This document shows positions 30,321 to 40,240 of a stretch of DNA of 64,000 bases, piece after piece. The notes beneath the pieces are model-generated. The model saw only the letters and a list, made by a program, of their open reading frames with translations. It was not told where the DNA came from and did not search any database. The translations under genes were made by a program, and so were the position numbers. Positions within the stretch are counted from its first letter, which is position 1. Every line of letters begins with the position of its first letter. The DNA lies in the NCBI RefSeq assembly GCF_002095315.1, contig NZ_MLFN01000008.1:26407-90406 (forward strand), written 5' to 3'. The stretch is from Pantoea conspicua. GTDB taxonomy: Bacteria > Pseudomonadota > Gammaproteobacteria > Enterobacterales > Enterobacteriaceae.

Positions 30321-31232
30321 TCATGCGGTCATCGCTGCCCCGGCCAATGCCTGTTGTAGAAAATCCCGGCATGCCTGCTCGGTCTGCCAGCGATCGTCCT
30401 GATCGGTGGTGCGCATCTCTACGGCAATGCTGCGCTCCTCTAATAACGGATCGTCCGGTAGTTGCCGGGCTGCAGCCACGATATTCGCCGCCACGGCGGG
30501 CGTCAGGAAGCCGGGCGCGCCAAAACGCATATGGTGATCGCCGTAACCCGGATCGTTCGGATCGAGTATGGCATTGGATAAATGCAGTTGTGAGACCAGC
30601 GATCCGGACTGACGCAGAGCCACGATCGGATCTTCCTGATTCAATGCCACATGTGCGCTATCCCAGGCGAGATAGAGCCGTGGGCAGGTCCGGCGTAGCT
30701 GCTTCATCCAGCGCAGGGTTTCGTCAGTGGGGCCAATGAGCTGGCATTTGTGGGCGAAGCGGTCCAGCGGCTCCAGCTGCATGATCATCTGCGGGTACTG
30801 ACTCATCACCTCACCGATCTGTTCCAGCGTCTCGCCGAGTGCGCTTTTTGCCGCTTCACGCTGTGCCGCACCGGGATCGCTGCCGCTGACGAAGGCAATC
30901 CGGGTTGCGCCACAGTCGGCAGCGCGATGTACCAGTTCGCAGGCCCGTTTCATGCTGCGCTTACGCTGTATCCGGTCAGGGCTGCTGAGGTTCAGCCCCT
31001 GCTGATTCAGCACAAAGGTCATCCACTGTGTCAGCTTCACCTGCTGCGTTTCACTGATATCCCGCAGTCGCCGGGCCTGCGCCGCTTGCATCACCATGCC
31101 GGTTTCAATGAAACGGTAAAATGGCTGCTGACTGAGGCGTTCAGCAATATCGACGACTTTGCTTTCATCCTGCATATCCGGAAAGAACAGCTCAGCAATA
31201 TGAGCTGAGGGTACCAGCGCGGTCTGTTTCAT
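30321..31232 (-). CDS. Sugar phosphate isomerase/epimerase-like TIM barrel protein 2
   Basis: 303 residues of the same xylose-isomerase-like clan, but strongly diverged from the other two barrels here. Likely metal ligands are Glu in MIMQLEPLDRF, Asp in LAWDSAHVAL, His in SQLHLSNAI and Glu in IAVEMRTT. The segment GYGDHHMRFGAPGFLTP is typical of family members that act on sugar acids. AGGAGG precedes the ATG at 31232; the frame begins seven codons earlier without a site. It faces the first barrel gene tail to tail and is divergent from the transporter gene, sharing a 335-base control region. Confidence 0.75.
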   Translation of the reverse strand: MKQTALVPSAHIAELFFPDMQDESKVVDIAERLSQQPFYRFIETGMVMQAAQARRLRDISETQQVKLTQWMTFVLNQQGLNLSSPDRIQRKRSMKRACELVHRAADCGATRIAFVSGSDPGAAQREAAKSALGETLEQIGEVMSQYPQMIMQLEPLDRFAHKCQLIGPTDETLRWMKQLRRTCPRLYLAWDSAHVALNQEDPIVALRQSGSLVSQLHLSNAILDPNDPGYGDHHMRFGAPGFLTPAVAANIVAAARQLPDDPLLEERSIAVEMRTTDQDDRWQTEQACRDFLQQALAGAAMTA

Positions 31233-31567
31233 CCTGCCTCCTGATTTATTCATAAGTTATTAATTGAAACTTTTGTTCATCAAGAAAAGCGTATTGCTGA
31301 CGGAAAAAATGCGCCTTGCTTCACGTTTCAGAGAGTGAGCCGGGATTTTCTGCATAAATAGTTAGTCACGGTTATGAATGATATGCCGCTATTATTCAAA
31401 TTATTGTCCTGATAAAGCCCTTTTTTACTGCATTTACTGAAGTGTGAGCTGTCGCAAATCTTTTCTCTGAGAATCCGCTTTAATGGCTATACATAAGATA
31501 TGTTAATGAACATATGTTCAGTATCCGGAATGCGTCCGGCATCGCCACTGACAAGCAGGAGAAAGTT
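31233..31567. promoter_or_regulatory. Divergent control region with related operator-like motifs
   Basis: No gene. TGAAACTTTTGTTCA (31265-31279) lies near the leftward gene and the perfect palindrome TGAACATATGTTCA (31507-31520) near the rightward transporter. Both resemble TGAACTTTTGTTTA upstream of the first barrel gene. The first also resembles KdgR-type boxes. No regulator gene sits in the locus. Confidence 0.5.
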
Positions 31568-32887
31568 ATGCAAGCGTTACACCCTGATTCCGATACCGCG
31601 GCCCAACCCACCCGGGTTCGCTGGCGCATATTCGCCGTACTGTTTGTCCTGCTGGCGGTCAATCTGATGGATCGCATCACGCTTTCCATCGGCATTCCGT
31701 TTATCAAGGATGAGTTTCATCTGTCGCCTGCCATGCAGGGACTGATTCTCAGTAGTTTTTTCTGGTCATACGCGCTGTTGCAGGTGCCGGGCGGCTGGGC
31801 ACTGGACCGCTTTGGTCCGCGTAAGGTACTGACCTTCTCCAGCATACTCTGGGGCCTTAGCCAGATTGCACTGGCGCTGGCGACGGGCGGACTGTCGCTG
31901 ATTTTCGCCCGCATTGCGCTGGGCGTCGCCGAAACGCCGATTTCGCCCTCTGGCGGCAAAATGAACGCCAGCTGGATGCCTAAATCGGAACGCGGTCGCG
32001 GCGCAGCCATCATGGATTGCGGCAGCCCGCTGGGGGTGGCATTTGGCGGATTGATTATCGCCTATCTGATCGACATGCTCGATTCGTGGCGGCTGGCGTT
32101 TATCGTCGCCGGCCTGTTCAGCATGTCGCTGGCGCTGCTGGCGTGGTACAAGCTGCGCGATCGTCCGGAAGAGGACCCCCGGGTTAACGCCGCCGAACTG
32201 GCGCAGATAAGACAGGGCCGTGACGAGGGTGCGGAACCGGATGCGCCGCCGCCCGCCGGTCCGGGCGTTGACTGGCGATCGCTGTGCGGTCTGATGTTTG
32301 GCCGGGCCACCTGGGCGATGATCTACTTTGGCCTGATGACCTGGGGACCCAGCTACCTGGCCCAGGCACGCGGTTTTGATTTGCGATCGATTGGCAATGC
32401 CACCTTTGTGATTTTTATGCTGGGTGCCGCAGGTTCACTCGGGGCCGGGTTCGCCGTCGATGCGCTGGTGAAGCGCGGCTTTCAGCACGGCACGGTGGTG
32501 AAGAGCCTGATTGCGCTGTCGGGCGGCGTTACGCTGCTGATCTTCTTTGCGCTGCCAGATATCGCTAACCCGATTACCGCGGTGGCGATGCTGTCGGTGG
32601 CCTCCTTCTTCCTGACCGGCGGCGGCAGCATCTACTGGAGCATTCCGGCGCTGATCGCCCATCCGGCGCGCGCTGGTCTGGTCGGCGGCTTTATGAATAT
32701 GGCGGGCAGCGTGGGCGGCATTCTGGTGCCGATCCTCGCCGGTTTGATCCTGCAGCTCACCGGCGGCTATGGCGGCGTGCTGAGCTTCTTTACCCTGTGC
32801 GCCGCGCTCTACGTGATCGGCACGCTGTTCATCCGTTTTGCGCCGCCGGCCGCGCCGCTGCCGGCCGGCAGCACCCAAATCAGCTAA
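31568..32887 (+). CDS. MFS transporter, anion:cation symporter (ACS) family
   Basis: 439 residues with 12 membrane segments. TM1 has LLAVNLMDRITLSIGIPFI and the loop motif GGWALDRFGPRKVL, as in ACS-family uptake systems for sugar acids and aromatic acids (galactonate, glucarate, hexuronate). AGGAGA precedes the ATG at 31568; an upstream in-frame ATG at 31514 overlaps the palindromic operator-like site and is unlikely. The isomerase-like gene starts 52 bases downstream on the same strand, so the two are probably cotranscribed. The transporter probably imports the sugar processed by the three barrel enzymes. Confidence 0.85.
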   Translation: MQALHPDSDTAAQPTRVRWRIFAVLFVLLAVNLMDRITLSIGIPFIKDEFHLSPAMQGLILSSFFWSYALLQVPGGWALDRFGPRKVLTFSSILWGLSQIALALATGGLSLIFARIALGVAETPISPSGGKMNASWMPKSERGRGAAIMDCGSPLGVAFGGLIIAYLIDMLDSWRLAFIVAGLFSMSLALLAWYKLRDRPEEDPRVNAAELAQIRQGRDEGAEPDAPPPAGPGVDWRSLCGLMFGRATWAMIYFGLMTWGPSYLAQARGFDLRSIGNATFVIFMLGAAGSLGAGFAVDALVKRGFQHGTVVKSLIALSGGVTLLIFFALPDIANPITAVAMLSVASFFLTGGGSIYWSIPALIAHPARAGLVGGFMNMAGSVGGILVPILAGLILQLTGGYGGVLSFFTLCAALYVIGTLFIRFAPPAAPLPAGSTQIS

Positions 32888-32939
32888 CCGCACTCGCCTG
32901 GCGGTCAGGCTGTCGGGCGACACCTTATCAGGAGAGACT

Positions 32940-33716
32940 ATGCTTCGTTTTGCCGCTAATCTGACCATGCTTTACACCGAATATCCATTTTATGAACGCT
33001 TCGATCGCGCCGCTGAGGCGGGATTTGAGGCGGTCGAATTTTTCTTTCCCTATGGCCTGGAAAGCGCCGATATTCAGCAGGCATTGGATCGCAACCAGCA
33101 GCAGCTGGTGCTGTTTAACATGCCGCTGGGTGACTGGGATGCCGGCGACCGTGGGTTCGCGGCCCAACCGGCGCGGCGTGAGGAGTTCCGCCGCGCTATC
33201 GACCAGGCGGTAAGCTATGGTCAGCAGCTGAAACCGCCGCGCATTAACTGCCCGTCGGGACCGGCAGCGGGTCAGGGCGATCCTCTGCCCACCCTGCGCG
33301 AAAACTTTGCTCTGGCGGCCAGCGCACTCAAGGCACATGACATTCAACTGGTGCTGGAGCCGATTAATCACGGTGATGTGCCCGGCGCGGTGATCTCTGG
33401 CGTGGAGCAGGCGGTACGGCTGTTTGACCAGATCGGCAGTGATAATCTGGCAGTGCAATATGACCTCTGGCATTCGCTGCGCGCCGGTGAAGACCCGTAC
33501 CGCGTGCTGCCCACCTTCATTGACCGTATCGCGCATATCCAGATTGCGGACGTTCCTGGCCGTCATCAGCCCGGTAGCGGTGAGGTCGATTTTGAGCGGC
33601 TGTTCACCCTGCTGGATAACCTCAACTATGCCGGCTGGGTCAGCCTTGAGTTTCATCCGCAGGGCGCAACGGACGCCAGCTTTGCCCATCTGCGTCAGCT
33701 CGGGGTGCTGAAATAA
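32940..33716 (+). CDS. Hydroxypyruvate isomerase family TIM barrel protein 3 (Hyi/OtnI-like)
   Basis: 258 residues. It carries the Hyi/OtnI signatures RFAANLTMLYTEYPFYERF, FNMPLGDWDAGDRG, VLEPINHGDVPG, QYDLWHSLRAGED and IQIADVPGRHQPGSGE. Family members are hydroxypyruvate isomerase or 2-oxo-tetronate isomerase. The glutamate pair expected for proton transfer (LEPIN and SLEFHPQG) is present. GGAGA precedes the ATG at 32940. In this locus it may act on a C4 sugar acid, but no 2-oxo-tetronate kinase or aldolase partner is nearby. Confidence 0.85.
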   Translation: MLRFAANLTMLYTEYPFYERFDRAAEAGFEAVEFFFPYGLESADIQQALDRNQQQLVLFNMPLGDWDAGDRGFAAQPARREEFRRAIDQAVSYGQQLKPPRINCPSGPAAGQGDPLPTLRENFALAASALKAHDIQLVLEPINHGDVPGAVISGVEQAVRLFDQIGSDNLAVQYDLWHSLRAGEDPYRVLPTFIDRIAHIQIADVPGRHQPGSGEVDFERLFTLLDNLNYAGWVSLEFHPQGATDASFAHLRQLGVLK

Positions 33717-33745
33717 AAAAGGCCGCTACCCTGACGGGAGCGGCC
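33715..33745 (-). terminator. Terminator of adeP
   Basis: GGCCGCT (33721-33727) and AGCGGCC (33739-33745), with an inner CCC/GGG stem. On the minus strand it is followed by a six-T run. On the plus strand it may also end the isomerase operon, less efficiently. Confidence 0.8.
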
Positions 33746-33766
33746 TGATGTGGTTTATCGCGGCGT

Positions 33767-35080
33767 TTAGTGTGCGTCGATAAACACAATCTTCAGCACA
33801 AACATCAGCGCGACAATCACCACACAGGGGCTGATTTCACGCCAGCGGCCGGTGCCGAGCTTCATCACGCAGTAAGCGATAAAGCCCAGCGCAATCCCTT
33901 CGGTAATCGAGAAGCTGAACGGCATCATCGCGGCGGTCACAAAGGCGGGCACCGATTCGGTCAAATCATCCCAGCGCACGCGCGACAGGCTGGCGGTCAT
34001 CAATACGCCGACATAAATCAGCGCCCCGGCGGCGGCGTAGCCTGGTACCATCGCCGCCAGCGGTGACAGGAACATCACCAGCAAAAACAGCACGCCGGTG
34101 ACCACCGCCATCAAACCGGTCCGGCCACCAATCGCGACGCCCGAGGTGCTTTCAATGTAGGCGGTGACCGAAGAGGTTCCCGCCAGCGCGCCACTGACCG
34201 AGCTGATGCTGTCAACATAGAGCGCCTGCTGCATACGCGGGAAGGTGCCGGTTTCATCGGTCAGCCCGGCTTTATCGGTCACGCCGATCAGCGTGCCCGA
34301 TGAGTCGAACAGATTGACCAGCATAAAGGAGAAAATGACGCCCGCCATGCCGATGTTGAATGCGCCTTTGATGTCGACCTGGCCCACCACCGAACTGATG
34401 GCAGGCGGCGCGGAAAAGAGGCCAACAAACTTCACGTCGCCCAGCATCCAGCCAATGGCGGTGGTGACCACCATGGAGATCAGCACGGCGGCATGGATAT
34501 TACGCGACGCCAGAATAGCGATGATAAAGAAACCCAGCGCGCCCAGCAGCACGCTGTGCGAGGTCAGGTTACCCACCGCCACCAGCGTATCGGGATTGGG
34601 CACAATAATGCCGGCATTTTTCAGCCCCATCATGGCGATAAACAGACCGATCCCGGCGGTGATGCCGACGCGCAGGCTCAGCGGGATGTTGGCAATCATC
34701 CAGTAGCGCACCCGCAGCAGCGTCAGGATCAGCAGACCCACAGCGCCCCAGAAAATCGCACCCATCCCGACCTGCCAGGAATAGCCCATGGCGCCCACCA
34801 CCACAAAGGCGAAAAAGGCATTCAGCCCCATCGCCGGCGCCAGCGCCACCGGCAGATTGGCAAACAGGCCCATCAGAATACTGCCAAAGGCGGCGATCAG
34901 GCAGGTGGTCACAAACACCGCCTGGGTGTCCATACCGGCCACGCCGAGGATCTGCGGATTCACAAAGACGATGTAAACCATGGTGAGAAAGGTGGTTATC
35001 CCTGCGATCACTTCAGTGCGCACCGTAGTGCCATGTTCCTGCAATTTGAAGATGCGCTGCAAAAGGCCTTGTTTGCTCAT
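33767..35080 (-). CDS. adeP: Adenine permease (NCS2/AzgA family)
   Basis: About 437 residues, very similar to E. coli AdeP (YieG) from RIFKLQEHGTTVRTEVIAGI to the C-terminus ILKIVFIDAH-like ending VFIDAH. Family motifs ALAPAMGLNAFFAF, NLFDSSGTLIGVTDKAGL and GTSSVTAYIES are intact. It is an inner-membrane proton symporter for adenine. The start is uncertain: ATG 35080 (MSKQGLLQ) and ATG 35089 both lack a strong ribosome site, and a longer frame runs to 35167 through the PurR-like operator. It is divergent from yieH, as in E. coli. Confidence 0.93.
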   Translation of the reverse strand: MSKQGLLQRIFKLQEHGTTVRTEVIAGITTFLTMVYIVFVNPQILGVAGMDTQAVFVTTCLIAAFGSILMGLFANLPVALAPAMGLNAFFAFVVVGAMGYSWQVGMGAIFWGAVGLLILTLLRVRYWMIANIPLSLRVGITAGIGLFIAMMGLKNAGIIVPNPDTLVAVGNLTSHSVLLGALGFFIIAILASRNIHAAVLISMVVTTAIGWMLGDVKFVGLFSAPPAISSVVGQVDIKGAFNIGMAGVIFSFMLVNLFDSSGTLIGVTDKAGLTDETGTFPRMQQALYVDSISSVSGALAGTSSVTAYIESTSGVAIGGRTGLMAVVTGVLFLLVMFLSPLAAMVPGYAAAGALIYVGVLMTASLSRVRWDDLTESVPAFVTAAMMPFSFSITEGIALGFIAYCVMKLGTGRWREISPCVVIVALMFVLKIVFIDAH

Positions 35081-35150
35081 GCCATCCATCCAGAAGAAAA
35101 AATCATCGGCGCGTATCCTGGCGATTTTACCAGACCAATACAATGATTTT

Positions 35151-35166
35151 TCGCAACCGATTGCCA
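35151..35166. promoter_or_regulatory. PurR-like operator between adeP and yieH
   Basis: TCGCAACCGATTGCCA matches the PurR pattern ANGCAANCGNTTNCNT at all fixed positions except the two end bases. A purine-controlled adenine permease makes functional sense. Confidence 0.7.
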
Positions 35167-35231
35167 CTCTCGCAATCTTCGCTCAGTACGGTAGAGTGAG
35201 GGACGCCCATAAAATCAAAGGATAGAGTCTG

Positions 35232-35891
35232 ATGTCAGTAGAATGTGTCTTTTTCGATTGCGATGGCACGCTGGTGGACAGCGAACTGCTCTGTACCCAG
35301 GCCTACGTCAATACCTTTGCCCGCTATGGCATCGACCTGTCGCTGCAGCAGATGTTTGAGCAGTATAAAGGCGTCAAACTGTACGACATCATCCGCGACG
35401 TCGGTGAAGCACATCAGACGTTGTTACCGATGGAAGAGGTGGAAACCGCCTACCGTGCCGAGGTGGCGCAGTTGTTTGACCAGTATCTCAAGCCGATTGA
35501 CGGCGCGAAAGCGCTGGTTGAGCAGATCAAAGTACCGATGTGCGTGGTGTCGAACGGAACGGTGAAGAAGATGCAGCACTCGCTGGGCTTAACCGGCATG
35601 CTGCCGCGCTTTGCTGACCGTCTCTACAGCGGTTATGACATTCTGCACTGGAAGCCCGATCCGGAACTGATGTACCACGCTGCCGAGCAGATGCAGGTCG
35701 CGATTGAGCGCTGCATTCTGGTGGATGACTCTGAAGCGGGCGCGCGTGCCGGCATAGCCGCCGGTATTCCGGTGTTCTACTACTGCGCCGATGCGCATAA
35801 CCCGCAACTGGATCATCCGCTGGTGACGCGATTCGACAACATGGCGGAGCTGCCCGCGCTGTGGCGCGCCCGCGGCTGGGACCTGGTGTAA
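35232..35891 (+). CDS. yieH: 6-phosphogluconate phosphatase YieH (HAD)
   Basis: 219 residues, HAD subfamily IA. Motifs: FFDCDGTLVDSE, VVSNGT, the lysine in HWKPDPEL and LVDDSEAGARAG. E. coli YieH dephosphorylates 6-phosphogluconate and other sugar phosphates. The gene lies divergent to adeP, matching E. coli gene order. Confidence 0.92.
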   Translation: MSVECVFFDCDGTLVDSELLCTQAYVNTFARYGIDLSLQQMFEQYKGVKLYDIIRDVGEAHQTLLPMEEVETAYRAEVAQLFDQYLKPIDGAKALVEQIKVPMCVVSNGTVKKMQHSLGLTGMLPRFADRLYSGYDILHWKPDPELMYHAAEQMQVAIERCILVDDSEAGARAGIAAGIPVFYYCADAHNPQLDHPLVTRFDNMAELPALWRARGWDLV

Positions 35892-35932
35892 CAGGCTTCA
35901 GCCGGGCCCGGGGCAGCACCGCGCGCAGCCCG

Positions 35933-36928
35933 TCAGCTGACAAAGTGACGTTTATCGACCCGTTTAAGCACCATCGCCAGCAGCAGGCTGCCGCCCAGCG
36001 TGACGCCAAATACCCACGGCAGATCGAGCCACGGACGTGACATATCGTCGTAATGGTGGGTACGCAGATAGTGGATAAACAGCGCGTGAAAACCGTAGAT
36101 CGGCAGTGAATAGCGCGCAATCAGCGCTAAACCCGGCAGCGCGCGCTGGTTAAACGCATTTTTAAACACCATCAGCAGACTGATCGCCGCGATAAACACC
36201 AGGGGCCCGCAGTAGAGATACCAGGTGTCGTTAAACGCCCCGTTGACCCGTAACGCCTGCTTTGTGCCCAGCGCAATGCCTATGACGCAGGCGATAAATA
36301 GGCCTGTGGCGACAGGCGTCAGCCCACGTCTTGTCGTCTCCATGGTGCCGATCGCCCGTCCTAACAGTGCATACAGCAGGTAATAGATGCTGTCCCCGCT
36401 GACATAGAGGTTGACCGGCAGAAAGTGAAACGGCCCCAGCGACTGGCTGACGGTATTGGGATTAGCCAGCACCGCCAGCACCAGCACCAGCAGCGCCACA
36501 TAACGCGCCTGCACAGTTTTCACCTGAATCAGCGGCGACATCAGATAGATGCCGATCAGCGCAAAAAAGAACCACAGGTGATAAAACACCGGCTTTTGCA
36601 GCATTTTCAGAATCGAGCGCCCTTCACTGATCGGCGTCAGCCAGGTGATATAGGCCAGCGACACGGCGCTGTAGAACAACAGACAGAGCACCAGCCGTAT
36701 CATGTGCCGCGGCTGCGCGCTGCGCTCACCAAAAAACAGGTAGCCGGAGATCATAAAAAACAGCGGTACACAGACCCGTGAGGCGGAGTTCAGCAGGTTG
36801 GCAACATCCCAGCTGGCACCGGTCACCGCCATCGGTCCGGTGATATACCAGGTGGTAGTGTGGATCACGATCACCATCAGGCAGGCGACCGCACGTAAAT
36901 TATCGATCCAGTAAATCTTCTGCGGCAT
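35933..36928 (-). CDS. wecH: O-acetyltransferase WecH (acyltransferase 3 family)
   Basis: 331 residues with ten or so membrane segments. It begins MPQKIYWIDNLRAVACLMVIVIH; the catalytic-type histidine lies in VIVIHTTTWY, and SRVCVPLFFMISGYLFFGERSAQPRH is near identical to E. coli WecH (YiaH). It O-acetylates enterobacterial common antigen at the inner membrane. The position upstream of glyQ is conserved. Confidence 0.93.
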   Translation of the reverse strand: MPQKIYWIDNLRAVACLMVIVIHTTTWYITGPMAVTGASWDVANLLNSASRVCVPLFFMISGYLFFGERSAQPRHMIRLVLCLLFYSAVSLAYITWLTPISEGRSILKMLQKPVFYHLWFFFALIGIYLMSPLIQVKTVQARYVALLVLVLAVLANPNTVSQSLGPFHFLPVNLYVSGDSIYYLLYALLGRAIGTMETTRRGLTPVATGLFIACVIGIALGTKQALRVNGAFNDTWYLYCGPLVFIAAISLLMVFKNAFNQRALPGLALIARYSLPIYGFHALFIHYLRTHHYDDMSRPWLDLPWVFGVTLGGSLLLAMVLKRVDKRHFVS

Positions 36929-37148
36929 GGCGTCCTCATGCGTATAGCGTCCGTGCGGAGAAGGGTAGCCAGGCGCGGCGTTGGCAACAACCTTTGCCCG
37001 CAGGATTCAGAGACCTCTGTATGGCTATCATGGGCAATCAGGACGAAACCGCGGCACAACCGCACAGGATTTCCGGCTGCACATCGCGCGGTCAAAGGGT
37101 ATACTGGCGAACTCTTTTTTCATCTAGCCAATCGCGTGCAAATTCAAC

Positions 37149-38060
37149 ATGCAAAAGTTTGATACCAAGACCTTTCAGGGCCTGATCCTGACCTTGCAGG
37201 ATTACTGGGCACGTCAGGGCTGCACCATCGTTCAACCGCTGGACATGGAAGTAGGCGCTGGCACTTCACACCCGATGACCTGCCTGCGCGCACTCGGCCC
37301 GGAGCCGATCGCCGCCGCTTACGTGCAGCCGTCACGCCGTCCGACCGATGGTCGCTACGGTGAAAACCCGAACCGCTTACAGCACTATTACCAGTTCCAG
37401 GTGATCATTAAGCCGTCACCGGACAACATTCAGGAGCTGTATCTCGGGTCGCTGAAAGAGCTGGGTATGGATCCGACGGTGCATGACATTCGCTTTGTGG
37501 AAGATAACTGGGAGAACCCGACGCTGGGTGCCTGGGGACTGGGCTGGGAAGTGTGGCTCAACGGCATGGAAGTGACGCAGTTCACTTACTTCCAGCAGGT
37601 CGGTGGCCTGGAGTGCAAGCCGGTGACCGGTGAGATCACCTATGGCCTGGAGCGTCTGGCGATGTATATCCAGGGCGTGGACAGCGTCTACGATCTGGTG
37701 TGGAGCGACGGTCCGCTGGGTAAAACCACCTACGGCGACGTGTTCCATCAGAACGAAGTGGAGCAATCCACCTATAACTTCGAATACGCCGACGTCGATT
37801 TCCTCTTTACCTGCTTTGAGCAGTATGAGAAAGAGGCGCAGCATCTGCTGGCGCTGGAAAAACCGCTGCCGCTGCCCGCTTACGAACGCATTCTGAAAGC
37901 CGCACACAGCTTTAACCTGCTGGATGCACGCAAAGCGATCTCGGTCACTGAGCGCCAGCGCTATATTCTGCGTATCCGCACCCTGACGAAAGCCGTGGCT
38001 GAAGCTTACTACGCCTCTCGCGAGGCACTGGGCTTCCCGATGTGCAATAACAAAAAGTAA
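37149..38060 (+). CDS. glyQ: Glycyl-tRNA synthetase alpha subunit
   Basis: 303 residues starting [20 protein letters not shown], as in E. coli. It is the catalytic class II subunit of the alpha2beta2 enzyme; motifs [19 protein letters not shown] and [15 protein letters not shown] are intact. Nine bases separate it from glyS. Confidence 0.98.
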   Translation: MQKFDTKTFQGLILTLQDYWARQGCTIVQPLDMEVGAGTSHPMTCLRALGPEPIAAAYVQPSRRPTDGRYGENPNRLQHYYQFQVIIKPSPDNIQELYLGSLKELGMDPTVHDIRFVEDNWENPTLGAWGLGWEVWLNGMEVTQFTYFQQVGGLECKPVTGEITYGLERLAMYIQGVDSVYDLVWSDGPLGKTTYGDVFHQNEVEQSTYNFEYADVDFLFTCFEQYEKEAQHLLALEKPLPLPAYERILKAAHSFNLLDARKAISVTERQRYILRIRTLTKAVAEAYYASREALGFPMCNNKK

Positions 38061-38069
38061 GAGGCAGCC

Positions 38070-40139
38070 ATGACTGACAAAACTTTCCTGGTGGAGATCG
38101 GCACCGAAGAGCTGCCACCAAAAGCCCTGCGCAGCCTGGCTGAAGCCTTCGCTGCACAGGTTACTGCGGAACTTGATGCCGCCAACCTGAACCACGGTGA
38201 GGTGACCTGGTTTGCCGCCCCGCGCCGTCTGGCGCTGAAAGTCGCTAACCTCAGCGCCTCCCAGCCCGATCGGGAAGTTGAAAAACGCGGTCCGGCGGTC
38301 AGCGCGGCGTTTGACGCCGACGGTAACGCCACCAAAGCTGCAGAAGGCTGGGCACGCGGTAACGGTATCACCGTTGATCAGGCTGAACGTCTGAGCACCG
38401 ACAAAGGCGAATGGCTGGTTTATCGCGCTCAGGTTAAGGGCGAAGCGGCACAAACCCTGCTGCCCGCGATGATCGCTACCGCGCTGAGCAAGCTGCCGGT
38501 GCCAAAACTGATGCGCTGGGGCGACAGCGACGTGCAGTTCGTCCGTCCGGTTCACACCGTGACCCTGCTGCTTGGCGAAGAGCTGATCCCGGCCACCATT
38601 CTGGGCATCGACTCGGCGCGGACTATTCGTGGTCACCGCTTCATGGGCGAACAGGACATCACCCTTGATAACGCCGATCAGTATCCGGATGTGCTGGAGA
38701 AACGCGGTAAAGTGATTGCTGACTACCAGACCCGTAAAGCGATGATCAAGGCCGATGCTGAAGCGGCCGCGCGCCGTCTGGGCGGTAATGCCGATCTCAG
38801 CGACAGCCTGCTGGAAGAGGTCACGTCGCTGGTGGAGTGGCCAGTGGTGCTGACCGCCACCTTTGAAGAGAAATTCCTCAAAGTGCCCGCTGAAGCGCTG
38901 GTCTACACCATGAAAGGCGATCAGAAATATTTCCCGGTGTATGACAATGATGGCAACCTGCTGCCGAACTTCATTTTTGTCACCAATATCGAATCCAGCG
39001 ATCCGCGCCAGATTATCTGGGGTAACGAGAAAGTGGTGCGTCCGCGTCTGGCCGATGCGGAGTTCTTCTTTAATACCGATCGCAAAAAGCGTCTGGAAGA
39101 TCATCTGCCACGCCTGGAAACGGTGCTGTTCCAGAAAGAGCTGGGCACGCTGCGCGATAAAACCGATCGCATTCAGGCGCTGGCGGGCTGGATTGCCGGT
39201 GAAATTGGTGCCGATGTGAATCACGCCACCCGCGCCGGCCTGCTGTCGAAGTGTGACCTGATGACCAACATGGTCTTCGAATTCACCGACACCCAGGGCG
39301 TGATGGGGATGCACTATGCGCGTCACGATGGCGAAGCGGAAGATGTGGCGGTGGCGCTGAATGAGCAGTACCAGCCGCGCTTTGCCGGTGACGCGCTGCC
39401 TTCCAGTCCGGTCGCCTGTGCGCTGGCGATCGCGGATAAAATGGACACGCTGGCTGGCATTTTTGGTATTGGCCAGCATCCAAAAGGCGACAAAGATCCG
39501 TTCGCATTGCGTCGTGCGGCGCTGGGCGTGTTGCGTATTATCGTCGAGAAAAATCTGCCGCTCGATCTGCAAACCCTGACCGAAGAAGCGGTACGTCTGT
39601 ATGGCAGCAAGCTGAGCAATGCCCGCGTGGTGGATGATGTGATCGACTTTATGCTGGGTCGCTTCCGCGCCTGGTATCAGGAAGAAGGTCACAGCATTGA
39701 TACGCTGCAGGCGGTACTGGCGCGTCGTCCGACCCGTCCGGCAGACTTCGATGCCCGCATGAAAGCGGTGTCGCATTTCCGTACGCTGGATGCCGCCGCT
39801 GCGCTGGCCGCCGCCAACAAGCGCGTCTCTAACATTCTGGCAAAATCGACCGAAACGCTGAACGACAGCGTGCAGGCGTCGCTGCTGAAAGAGAATGAAG
39901 AGATTCAGCTGGCGACCTTCGTCACCGCGCTGAGCAGCAAGCTGCAGCCTTATTTCGCCGAAGGCCGTTATCAGGATGCGCTGATTGAACTGGCGCAGCT
40001 GCGTGAAGCCGTAGATAACTTCTTCGATAAGGTGATGGTCAACGCGGATGATCCGGCGGTGCGGGTTAATCGCCTGACGCTGCTGGCGAAACTGCGTGAA
40101 CTGTTCCTGCAGGTGGCGGATATCTCGCTGCTGCAGTAA
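38070..40139 (+). CDS. glyS: Glycyl-tRNA synthetase beta subunit
   Basis: 689 residues, the E. coli length. The N-terminus [19 protein letters not shown], the HD-like central domain and the C-terminal anticodon-binding DALR-type domain are present. It binds tRNA(Gly). A 942-residue reading frame on the opposite strand is a shadow of this gene and glyQ. Confidence 0.98.
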   Translation: MTDKTFLVEIGTEELPPKALRSLAEAFAAQVTAELDAANLNHGEVTWFAAPRRLALKVANLSASQPDREVEKRGPAVSAAFDADGNATKAAEGWARGNGITVDQAERLSTDKGEWLVYRAQVKGEAAQTLLPAMIATALSKLPVPKLMRWGDSDVQFVRPVHTVTLLLGEELIPATILGIDSARTIRGHRFMGEQDITLDNADQYPDVLEKRGKVIADYQTRKAMIKADAEAAARRLGGNADLSDSLLEEVTSLVEWPVVLTATFEEKFLKVPAEALVYTMKGDQKYFPVYDNDGNLLPNFIFVTNIESSDPRQIIWGNEKVVRPRLADAEFFFNTDRKKRLEDHLPRLETVLFQKELGTLRDKTDRIQALAGWIAGEIGADVNHATRAGLLSKCDLMTNMVFEFTDTQGVMGMHYARHDGEAEDVAVALNEQYQPRFAGDALPSSPVACALAIADKMDTLAGIFGIGQHPKGDKDPFALRRAALGVLRIIVEKNLPLDLQTLTEEAVRLYGSKLSNARVVDDVIDFMLGRFRAWYQEEGHSIDTLQAVLARRPTRPADFDARMKAVSHFRTLDAAAALAAANKRVSNILAKSTETLNDSVQASLLKENEEIQLATFVTALSSKLQPYFAEGRYQDALIELAQLREAVDNFFDKVMVNADDPAVRVNRLTLLAKLRELFLQVADISLLQ

Positions 40140-40159
40140 ACCTTTCAGTGCAGTATGGA

Positions 40160-40189
40160 AAAGGGACGAGCTATCGTCCCTTTTTTTTA
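40160..40189 (+). terminator. Terminator of glyQS
   Basis: AAAGGGACGA and TCGTCCCTTT form a ten-base-pair stem with a four-base loop, followed by eight T. Confidence 0.93.
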
Positions 40190-40240
40190 TTGGCTTCGCG
40201 GCAGGCAGGCAGAGAACGTGAACGCGAGCACCGTGACCCG

